From Cristatella mucedo (lineage: Eukaryota; Bryozoa; Phylactolaemata; Cristatellidae), in assembly GCA_009760855.2 (NCBI GenBank), contig WPIO01000019.1, forward strand, positions 2,103,001-2,167,000: DNA of 64,000 bases, written 5' to 3'. A program made the translations under genes and the position numbers. Positions within the stretch are counted from its first letter, which is position 1. Each line of letters starts with the position of its first letter. Under the pieces are notes generated by a model. It ran no database searches and was not told the DNA's origin. It worked only from the letters and a program-made list of their open reading frames with translations. This document shows positions 13,001 to 22,959 of this stretch, piece by piece.

Positions 13001-14410
13001 GGCCCAAAATTTCTTCAAGTATAGGCGGAAATGTCCTTTGCTTTTCTAATTTTTCAGCAGTTATCGGAGACCCTACTACTTCCAAATTTACCTACAAAGG
13101 AATGTGACTTAATTCATTCTATCTGGCACGTATCGATGTACAGACATAAAAATGTCATTTGCAGTCAATGCTTGCCCGCTATCAAGTACCTTAACATCGG
13201 TGAGCTGCCATTTGTAAGTGCATTTTCGCACTCAGGACTGTGCTTACTAATACAATTTTCTCCTCTTTTGCCTGTACGTGAACGGAAGTACGTATTGGCA
13301 TGATTTGATACAGTTATCAGTATGGTGGACTGTGTCTGAGCTTGTCGGGGTTAGATAGGATTTAGTTAGAGGAATCGTTAGCTTACTGGAACTCACTCGA
13401 CCTTTTAGGGGTACCTGCATATGATTTCTTGCAGTATTAGCTAGTAGTAGCAGTAGTAGCTCATAGGGGGTATGGGTTTCCTGTCATGCAATAGGCTTGT
13501 AGTTCTCCGGAGAGTGGAAACAATGTTTAGTTGAATCGCTGTCCTTAAGTGTCGTACGATCAGTTCGCTTGACCCTCGCAATAGTGAAACAACTGAATGG
13601 GCCACATGCATGTTCATCAATGGCATTTTAACTTTTTGCTATTTCTCAACTACAGAAGTTCATTGACTAGAGGGGACAAAAAGAGCAAAGGGATAGCATC
13701 AAGGTTTGGGCATAGTATGGCAACTCGTTGTGTAATTTGCACAATCGTCTGCTACAAAAAGGTACCAAGAAGGTATTTAGTAGGCTTAAAGCCATCCTTC
13801 AGCCGAAGACCATTACGTAATGGGCTTGGTTCCTTCAGTGTGTGACTTCACTTGGTTCCGTTTGCCTAGAAGCAAAGCAAAATAGTTGGATACGGTTCGA
13901 GTGACCTCTGGGGCACCACGATTTATTGTATACTGCAATCTGGTTAGGTTTTGCTTCGAAGCTGCTACTCTTGGTTGTGTCTAATTTTGATATTAATTAC
14001 GACAATAAAAGTGATCGTAACCATGCTTGTCTTAAAACAGGTAGAGGACTGTTGGACAGTGCAAAGTAAGCTCATTCACAGTCATGCCAGCGATCCTAAC
14101 GGAGGGCTAAGCCAAAGAGCAAGACACGCTTAAAAACGGTTAACCCCATCTGTCGCTGAATTCAAACAGCAACGAAACATGCCCCAAACATGTGAATCGA
14201 TCGTATAGCGATCAGCTAAACTTGGCTAAATGTGTCCAGGGAATCCAGATGAAGTCAACTGAGTTACCTTTGATGCTGCTGCTGCTCTGTTCACTATGCT
14301 GTCTGTGCCCAGTAAGATAACATAGCGCTATCTCTGTACTTCAATTCCCCACACAAGTTGTATTGGTAGCAATCGCGAAAACGAGATCTGTTGCTATCGC
14401 ATATACGTCT
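10000..14410. other. Anonymous AT-rich DNA
   Basis: Apart from the LINE-1 tail at 11692-11785, I see no repeat family, RNA gene or protein motif. The frame at 10189-10536 and the opposing one at 10029-10367 have no recognisable domain. Confidence 0.5.
11692..11785 (-). mobile_element. LINE-1 3' end, solo
   Basis: Minus strand: GCAAATGTCAAGCGCC, stem-loop, GGGCGCTTTATAAAG and an (ATT)n tail. No coding part remains. Confidence 0.75.
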
Positions 14411-14415
14411 CTTAG

Positions 14416-14600
14416 GTGAGCCGTGTTGGCACACTGGGTAAGGCGGTTGCTCTTCACGATCTCTATTCCGAGGTCGTGGGTTTGAATCCTGCGGTGGACA
14501 GATCCTTTATTGTTGCTGCAAGCGGTGGTGATAGCCTTTAAGGCTCTTCTGCTGATTACAAAAACAGGCTGTTAAATCAGCTATTATTTTATTTAATTTT
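14416..14600 (+). mobile_element. SINE-1 copy a (tRNA-derived)
   Basis: Begins GTGAGCCGTGTTGGCACACT with A box continuing GGGTAAGGCGGTTGC, then an imperfect hairpin, a B box GGGTTTGAATCC, and a body with GCAAGCGGTGGTGATAGCC, ending GGCTGTTAAATCAGC and an AT-rich tail. The same body recurs at seven or more other places here. Confidence 0.85.
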
Positions 14601-15439
14601 TGTATTTTTGAGGCAACGTTGCCTTAGGGAGCTTACTATCCAAATTTTCCATGGCCTTTAAGGAGATTTCTAACTTAAGCCAGGGAGATGGCATCATCTG
14701 ACCTCACTGTCCCCCAGGGGGACTGCAAATGCTAAGAAAGGGCGTCGGCTTTCAGCATTTTACAAAGTCATAATGCCTGTCCTTAATATTGCGGAAACTA
14801 TTGGCTACCCTCTCGTAAATTCTTGAAACGGTACTGCTGTCATCAAAACTGTAGTCACACATCTCATCTCATGTGTGAATGGAGATGACTTTGTGGAGCA
14901 CTCTAGTCTCTCGTCTTTGCATAGTCACATACAATATGGCAGCGCTTATAATTACCAAAGTTTTGCAGAGCCTCACTATTCTTCACTCCGCACCAGCAAG
15001 AGGCTCAAGAATCAGAGCAGCAGTAAGTGTTGTGTCTCAACCACCTAAAAAGTGGGAGTAACGAACGACTGGCGTCAATTGACATCCAATGTGGTAGCCA
15101 AGCTAGCGCCCATACAGAGAATAATGTGGGCAAGGAGGCATTTTTCTTTGAGTTATTTTCCTGCTAATCGCTGCTATCATTCTTCTTAAAAATGCCCAAT
15201 GACTTCAACGGTTGAGGCGAGCATGGCAAAAGAGAAAAATACCACACCGCCCAAGCGAACAGTCTGACATAATACTGATATGTAGGCCAAGCAGTACGTC
15301 AGTGATTGACCGGCCAACAACGTTATCGTTGGTCATTGAAGGCACGTGACTATGTGCACACAGCCGATCTGAGGAGGCGCAGTGCAAGAGCACTACCTGC
15401 AACCGGCTCTGAGGCACCTCTGGGGCGGCCTCCACTCAT

Positions 15440-16135
15440 GCTAAGGGGTTAGTGCTGCGCCTCTTCCCTTCACCCCAAAGATCTCGATCGTTGCCGTCGC
15501 ATCACCGTCTCCTGTCGCATCTCCCACCGTCATCTCTCAGGCCGTATCGGGTCTGGCCAGCGCCTCACACACTCTCCTCGTCTCAAAAGCCGCTGACACT
15601 TTGTCGTGGCCGAAGTGGCCATCACTACGGAGGCCGATGCGGCCTTGGCCTCGCACGCCAGCTCAGATACAGACTCGCAGGCCGGCCGACACAGCCGTAG
15701 ACCCAGCCTGCAGCTGCCGGTCTGCTGGCCGCATCTGCCGGTTCCCTCAGTCCAGCCAGATTCCTGTCCACAATATCTTTGCAAGACCCGAGACAAAGGT
15801 AAAGGCACTGTATAGTAGAAAGCACCGTCCACTTACCCCGGTTGAGGCGACTCTGCTCGACCCGACTCTTGAAGTCGAGAGGCCGGCCGCAGAAGTTACC
15901 GTAGCCGTTGAAGCTGACAAAGTCACGATAGCCGTTGAACAAACGCTTCGAAAATCATTCAAAATGCCGAAATGGTTCGATGCTATATTTCCTGCCGTCA
16001 GTGCAAAACTCCGGACGGAACGCTCCCGCAAAAGGTGCTCATTCAATTGCTCTACAAAAGTCTATTCTGCGCTTGCCCACTCAAGGGCCGGCAGAGGCGT
16101 AGTGAGACTTTTCGGCGCCCGGGAACCAAGCTAAA
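15440..16135. other. GC-richer segment with overlapping frames, identity unknown
   Basis: A 177-codon plus frame (15601-16134, TTG at its start) and two minus frames overlap. The plus frame has a small internal duplication (TVAVEADK then TIAVEQ, near 15897-15950). No known motif; it may be an exon or chance. Confidence 0.2.
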
Positions 16136-16238
16136 AATGGCACCCCCTACCTTTGACAAAAATTGCTTCAAAATAGCTCTATCACAGAAGAAATGTGAAA
16201 GACACGCGCTAGCAGGCATATTGAGTCCAGGAATTTGT

Positions 16239-16428
16239 ATGAATGTATGTATCTCCGTCTGTAACTCCACAAAGTCATAAAGACTATATGGGTGTTGCAC
16301 ATGAGAGTTTTGTATAGCGCACTCACAGCCTAAGCGGCTTTCGGTACGCATTCGGTATCCAACAGACTTTATCTCACCCAACAAAGAGAAAGTGGGAAGC
16401 ATAGCAGTCAGGAGAGCCGTTGAGTTAG
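16239..16428 (-). mobile_element. LINE-2 3' end
   Basis: Minus strand has CTCTCCTGACTGCTATGCTT, CCCACTTTCTCTTTG, CCGAAAGCCGCTTAGGCTGT, GTGCTATACAAAACTCTCAT and GTGGAGTTACAGACGGAGAT with a TACAT-type tail. The same block recurs at four other sites. Confidence 0.75.
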
Positions 16429-16539
16429 TGAGTATTACCTTTAGTACACGTACAACGTAGCTATCACAGCTTTAACTTACGTGACTTTTTTGTGGTCTTG
16501 AACGTGGCAAACTGATTTTTTACAGTTTGAAATTCATTA

Positions 16540-17720
16540 TTTTCTGGTATTTATTTTTCTATGCTTGACAAAGCCAAATCTGAGAGTGGATCTTAATCCA
16601 TCTCTCAGATAAGACAAGATTATCTTTAACTTCCTAAAGGAACGTTCCCAACTGCCAACTGATACAGCTATGGTAAGAATAAACTGCATGGCTACTCTCA
16701 AATTAAGAAACACATCTTCTTCTCCATAACCGACAATGAAAGGCATGAGTTCTAGTGGTGTCTTTAGTGCCGAGTTATGACCTGTGGCAAGAAGCATTTC
16801 AAAAGCACGCATTTTTTGTACAGCTCTGTTCCATCAATGTCTAAACAATACAAATATCCAAAATCTACACATTGCTGGCGGATTTTGGTCGTGCCAAATG
16901 TTTTCAAAAGCCTCTCAACTTCCATCAATAAACCGTATTTGGCATCAAGATATGTGACCTGGTAAAACCTAGTTGTAATTTCTTGTCGTAGATAGTCTAT
17001 GATATCTTTCATGATTCTTGAAATCTCCGTATCTGCCGTGTGACCAACACACTGAAAGAGTATTCCAGGCATCCGTGTCCTTCGGCAAAGTTATCGTTCA
17101 ACTAAAATTACCCACAGTTAGCATCTCTTTTTGGCATCTAGTAGTTATTCTTGGCACGAGTCTTCCCGAAGTCTTGACAACACAATCTCAAGAGAGTAAA
17201 GGTCATAAGAGGCGTTTTTGAAGTTTGTCTTTGGATCAAGTAGTATTTCATGAACTTAGTCTATCTTCCTTCGGGCTGTACAAAAATGGCAACAGAGTCA
17301 AAAATTAAATGTTTAAAATACAATTTAGGAGACTGTCAGCTTCATTTCTTGTGTCAATTGTTCCTCCTGTATTCTTAGACAAGTGCTCCAAAAGAGCCGC
17401 AGTGCTGTTCAGTGATAGCTTTTACAGCCTCCACTCTTGCAATCCAAAAGTATTGAAGAATCATGCTTGACAGTGATGGCCAAGACTTCCTTCAGTTCTT
17501 CATACCTCAGAGTTGATCTTGAAAAGAATAAGTGGGTGTTCTCTATTGTTCTAAAAAAAAAGCTAATGGCATCGGAATCTTGACTTGCAGCGTGAACTCC
17601 TCTCGCATTCAAGCTGGAGTTATCCCAGCTTAGAAAAATTGCCTCCTCATTTATGGACGTATACTCTTTATGACACCTGAAAAGTAGCCAGACAAGACTG
17701 CTGCACTGTCGTAGCACAGC
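16540..17720 (-). pseudogene. Decayed hAT-type (ZMYM1-like) transposase
   Basis: Three broken frames in order on the minus strand. The first (17717-17409) has an LRYEELKEVLAITVKHDSS stretch and a GVHAASQDSD segment as in ZMYM1/DUF4371 proteins. The second (17072-16764) carries VGHTADTEISRIMKDIIDYL and RFYQVTYLDAKYGLL. The third (16812-16537) ends with a hAT dimerisation-like segment, SVGSWERSFRKLKIILSYLR, which resembles the usual ASAERSFSKLK motif. No intact frame, and I could not find terminal inverted repeats. Family placement is from motif memory only. Confidence 0.62.
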
Positions 17721-18129
17721 CAGCTAAGTAACGTAGCTTCCGTCTGGTCTAATAGGGTGTCGGTGCTCAGCCACGGCACGCTGGCTCGCCCTTGACGCGA
17801 CACAGCCCGCCTGTGGCAGGCAGGTTGGGGGCGAGCGAGCGGGAGGGCATTTGGAAAGCGGACGGAGGGGTGAACGGCCGCGTGCTTATTTCGCTGCCAG
17901 CGTCAGTCGAATAAATGATGGTTAAAGCCCTGTTCGGGGTTTCCGTGTCGTCGCATGTGAGCCTCCAGAGCGTCAAGCTACAGCTTGGTCTAAGTCTGTA
18001 AACGTGCTTAACTAGCTCAGCCAGCAATAGTTAAGTCCATTGAAACAAGGACGTGCTTGAAATCAAGATTGATATTCTCACATGATATTTAAAAAACACG
18101 CACAATCCATTTTGCTTTTAATAAGCAAA

Positions 18130-18308
18130 AATAAATTCTAACTGATTCAACAGTCTCTTTTTGTATAGCGACAGAAGAGCCTTTACTGCTATCACCACCG
18201 CTTGCAGCGGCGATAAGGAATCACTCACCACAGGATCCGAACCCACGACCTCGGGACAGAGGTCGTGGAAAGCAACCGCCTTGCCTAGTGTGCCATCCAT
18301 CGCGGCTT
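18130..18308 (-). mobile_element. SINE-1 copy b
   Basis: Full-length inverted match to the copy at 14416. B box is GGTTCGGATCC on the minus strand. Hairpin arms of 9 bp lie at 18244-18252 and 18259-18267, just upstream of the B box. Confidence 0.85.
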
Positions 18309-19010
18309 TTGGTGCACTCTGGGCCTTTACGCCCGGGGACATCTCCCCCTGCCCACTCCTTGCTACGCCTTGAGGGCCGGCATGTCATCTCAAAAATCGC
18401 ATCGACACTGCATCCTCGACAATTATCAAAACTACTGACGTAGCTGGTGAGCTCTCCCCACTGGTAGCCCAGCTTATACTTTATATTAACTACATAGTAA
18501 GCCCTGTTCAGATTACCTAGTAAACCTCTTATTGAAGAATATATTTATGCACGTCCATCGCACTACAAAAGCAGGTTTAACACGACTTCCGTCTCGATAC
18601 GCTCACTTTGGCAGCTTTCCAATACGCATATTCAGCTGGTTCAAGCGAAAGCGGCGAAGGCGCCAGTCGTTACGTTGGGCGACACTAAAGGCTGAGTGAA
18701 AGCTGCTGGAATGCTATGGCTACGCTTCGAACAACCCTATTAAAGTCCCAGGTCTGCTCAATGTCTGGTTTAAACTATAAGATTGCATGCTACAGCTGCT
18801 TGTGCCAATTAGCGATTATCCCCCTCTAATTTTTCACTCTCGTCTTAGCTGTACCGCGACGTACCTACTGTAATTACATCACGAAGGAGTCTGTGCCAAT
18901 GTGACGTCGCGGACTCACTACCGAACTGACATACTTAGCTCGTTATGGGGGTAGACTAGCTTGCATCCATGAAAAATTACGGAAATCTTCATCTTTGTTT
19001 TGCGGTGAAT

Positions 19011-19508
19011 GCCTGAAAGTCGGCTGACGCAGCTGAGCGTGAGCTTGCACTGGCTGTAGTTTGATTCGCACAGCAGAGAGCCGGCCGTTGCCCAGCACCG
19101 ACAGCTTATTACCACGCACGGAGCCCAAGGGCGCACGGCTCCTTCCGGCCCCTCCTTCTCCCACTCGACTCCCCTCTCCCAGGTTGGCGTTCCCTCCTCC
19201 CCACTCCCTCCCAACTACAACTCATCCCGTGAGTTGGCGGGAGGACAAAGCCGCCGGCCTGTGGATAAACCTCAGCCGCCAGACCACAGCTGACCACCGG
19301 CCTGTCCCTAGGCCACAGCCACCAGCTGTTTGACCCTGGGGTGGTTTAGGGCACTTTTACCGGTCTGCCTGCACTGGCAGTGTGCCGGCGAGCCCAGTGC
19401 CTATGATCGAATCATGAATACATAGAAACACAAACCACACTGACCTCACTCACAGCCCAGTGTAGGCCCGAAAGTCGGCTGGCGCGGCTGAGCCCGCGCT
19501 TGCACTGA
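19011..19508 (+). repeat. Spaced direct repeat, about 40 bp
   Basis: CTGAAAGTCGGCTGACGCAG (19012 onward) recurs as CCGAAAGTCGGCTGGCGCGG (19470 onward), and both run on to GCTTGCACTG. The region between is CpG-rich with no gene seen. Confidence 0.7.
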
Positions 19509-20039
19509 CCTCACTCACAGCCGAGCATAGAGAGTCCTCGCCGCTCCCTCCGCCGCTCCTCCCGCCGGGGAGCGGATCGGCCTGCCGGCGGCTTTATCTG
19601 GCGCTCGAGCGCGGGTTCGAAGAATTCCCACAATTCACTCTAGTTAGGCTAAAGCCGACCGGACATTGGCGATGCCGAGCTCAAATTTTGGGCTGATATT
19701 GCGGTACATCTTTGATTTCATCAAATTTTATGTCGTTGAGCGCATGCACACTTGTACAAATGAGCTGCCACGACTGAGGCCTGCACCGCAATCCACTTCG
19801 AGTAAACCACAAATCAGGTGTGCGCGAAGCTCCAAAAAGTTTTTTAATATGAAACTGAGCTACATGTAAAATGCTGCGCCCAGAACATTTCTCGCGACTC
19901 CGCTCGCGCGTTCTCACGAAGGCCGCTGAAATGAGATTGCAGCGGCGGCCCGGGCCAGGCAAACGTCGTCCGGCCCGTCGGCAAATATCGCAATCCGCTG
20001 AATTCTGTCGCGAAACGAAAGAAATCCTATTCGAAAGGT

Positions 20040-22460
20040 CCTTGAAACGGATTGCGGTAGCAATCGATGGGTCATTCCCGTCGATTGCCGTGCAGTGCCC
20101 TCAATTGTACGTTCGCGATTGTTTAAAAGGATGCAGTTGCACTTTTAATGTAGTGTGCTGCAATACGCGAGAAAAGTTAGAGCTTCTCTCAGCAACTGTC
20201 GGTCCATTTGTAACGGACCGCTATGGATTGGTGCATTTCCCTGGGCCATTGCCGTCGAATGCCATGCCTTGCCGTCGATTGACCGTACGCAATGGGTGCA
20301 AATTATTCGCGCGCACAGTCAGATATTACGTGGAATGAGAATTACAATTTCATGAAGCCAATCTTAATAATAACAACTCAATCTCTTTCTAGACACTTTA
20401 CATTTGCTGCAAAGGAAGCACGATCGAATGGTTAGGGGTAGCATGCTCAATAAACAACAAGATAACATTGTTTTTTATTTTCCACGGATTACTTTATTGG
20501 CCCTGATCATTGCTGTCGATTGCCGTGCATTGCTGACAATTAACGAGCAAAGCAGCTTGAAAATGCCATGATTTCACTTTGAACGCAGCGAAATGTTATA
20601 TGCAATGGCAATTGGAGCTTTGCACTGCCAATTTCTCGTCGATTAGCCGCGGGTTGGAGTGATGGCGCTGGCCATTGCTGTCTATTGCTAGGCATTGCCC
20701 AAGATTGAACGCACAGAGTGGGTTAAAAGCATGCCCGTGCTCTGGGAGATGCTAGGTGGAACAACAATTGGAGCTTGGTGCAGCCGATTTCCCTTTGACT
20801 TGCCACGGATTGCGGTATTGGCCGCTGCCAGTGATCTCGATTGACGTGCATTATTGACAATAAATGGGCAAATACAGTTCTACAGTTTCACTTTGAACAT
20901 GAACACAGTGAAATGTTATATGCAATGACAATTGGAGCTTGGCGAAGCCAATTTGGGGTCTGTTTGCCCTGGATAGTAATGGACTGCTGCTTCAATTCAA
21001 GCCATTGCCACAGATTGCGATGCATTGCCCGACATTTTACGAGAACAACTGGTAAAAAATGACTATGTGGTTGCACTTTTAACAGGGTGCTTTGTAATAT
21101 GCATTCGAAATTTTAGCATTAAGAAACCAGTTTCATAGCATTTTTGCGGAATGCTATGGATTGTAGTATTAGGCCGGGCAATTGCTATCGGTTGCCGTTC
21201 ATTGCTGGCGGATATTGAGCAAAGCAGCTTGAAAATAAATGCTACGGCTTCACTTTGAAAGCAGCGGAATGTTACATGTAATGACAATTGGAGCTTATCG
21301 CTGCTGCCAATTTCTCGTCGATTCGCCGCCGCGAGGTGGGCCATTGGCACGGGCCTTTGTTGTCGATTGCCATTCATTCCTTGCGATTGTGCGTGCGCAT
21401 TTGGTTGAAAGGATGTGATTTCACTTTAAACACAGTGCGCTGTGACACGTAGAAAAATTTTATTTTGGCCCAGCCACTTTTTGGTGATTTGCAATGGATC
21501 GCAATGGATTGCTGTATTTGCCCGGCCGTTGCCTTCGATTGATATGCAATGCCCGAGATCGAACGCACAGCTTGGATTGAAAGTATGTGCGCCTCCACTG
21601 AGATGCTACGTGGAATGAGAATTGGAGCTTCATGCAGCCAATATCTTCTCCATTTGCCTAAGGATTGTGGTTTGGCTCCAGCCATTGCTGTAGATTGCCG
21701 TGCATTGTTGACATTAACATGCAAACAATTTTACAATTCTACGGTTTCACTTTGAGAGCAATGAAACGTCAAATGCGATTACAATTGGGGCTTCGCGCAT
21801 CCAATTTGTGGTCGATGTGCCACGGATTGCAGTGGATTGCTGCTTTAAACCGAGCCATTGCGAGTAAATTATGCGAGTAAACAATAACCGAGAAGTAAAG
21901 CAGCGTGCAATCATAATTAGAGCTTCTAGTGTATGCGCTCTGGTCGCTTTGTAGTGGATTTCGGTGGATTGCAGTAAGGGACAGGGCCGTTGCAGCCGAT
22001 TGCAGTGCATTGCATGACAACGCGTATCCATAATGAAGCGAAAGTTTGTGGGTGCACTTTTAACTGAGTCTAGTCTTAAACAATTCAATTTAATTTAGAG
22101 CTTCACGTTGGCGATTTGAGAACGATTTGCAGTGGATTAGAGTGGGTTGCGATATTTCCGCAGGTCAATTTTTGCGATTGTCGCGTATTGCCAGAGTTCG
22201 CGGATGCAGTTTTTCATTTCATTTTAAGAAGGCGGGCACAAAAAACAGTACGCCTTAATAGGCAATATAAACTGGAGCTCGGTGCAATGATTATTTAGTC
22301 GTTTTGCATTGGATGCGTTGGATTGGAGTTGATTACTGTATTGGCTCGGGCTATTGCAATTTTGATTGCAGCACATTGCACGAGAACGGCCTTGCCAAAG
22401 CAAGTGAAATGTTATGGGAACAATTTTTGCAGAGTGTATCATATGCAATCAAAAAAGAGC
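20040..22460 (+). repeat. Tandem array of roughly 165-175 bp monomers
   Basis: The landmark AATTGGAGCTT or variants recurs near 20170, 20341, 20611, 20767, 20931, 21108, 21286, 21456, 21621, 21783, 21915, 22094, 22272 and 22450. Spacing is about 157-179 bp (one of 132; one stretched by a LINE-1 tail). Each unit also holds GCCATTGCCGTCGATTGCCG-like and GGATTGCAGTGGATTGC-like stretches. Confidence 0.78.
20364..20465 (-). mobile_element. LINE-1 3' end inside the satellite block
   Basis: Short LINE-1 tail (minus strand GCAAATGTAAAGTGTC) interrupting the tandem array at 20040-22460. It was therefore inserted after the array formed. Confidence 0.7.
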
Positions 22461-22959
22461 TTTTCGCACAGGATTTCTTACGTATTATTTTCAGTGGAAG
22501 GCAGCGGATTGCGGTGGATTGTGGTGTTGGCCCGGGCCGATGCAATCTATTGCAGTTCTTTGCGAGAACTCGCGAGCGGAATCGCGCGATATTCTTTGGG
22601 TAAATTTTACATGTAGCTTAGTTTTACATTCAAAAATGTTTGGAGTTTTGTGCAGCTGATTTGTGGTGAATTTGAGCCAAACTAAAATGGATTTTGGTGG
22701 GTTGCAATACGTGCCTCCGTCGATGCAGCTCATTTAAATAAGTTCGCGTCCGAGAAATGACATGCAATTTTGCGAATAGATCAAATTGAAGGCGTACTAC
22801 ACGACTTTGGCCGATCTACTACTTTGCACACTGCTTTGTACTACGGCGCATTTCTTTAGACGATCTGCCCAAAAGTCGAGCTCGGCAATGTCCTGTCGAG
22901 TGTAACCTAATTGCTGTGGATTTCGTTGGATTGCGGTTATTCGTCTTACCACGAACACG

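Larger units (their letters stand above)
19760..22735. repeat. Composite satellite-like block with inverted ends
   Basis: Two parts. 20040-22460 is a tandem array of diverged monomers in plus orientation. The left end (19760-20050) is an inverted relative of the right end (22455-22732): shared islands, in order, include AAATGAGCTGC, ACCACAAATCAG, GCTACATGTAAAA, CGCTCGCG, GGCCCGGGCC, CGCAATCCGCTG and AGAAATCCT. Similarity is imperfect, with indels. I see no obvious target-site duplication and no coding frame. Confidence 0.72.

Noticed and set aside
15601-16134. 177-codon frame as a gene
   Set aside because: Starts with TTG, overlaps equally long minus frames and has no motif; listed only as an unresolved region.
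20040-22460. CRISPR-like array
   Set aside because: Units are long, diverged and contiguous, without short exact repeats and unique spacers; eukaryotic context.
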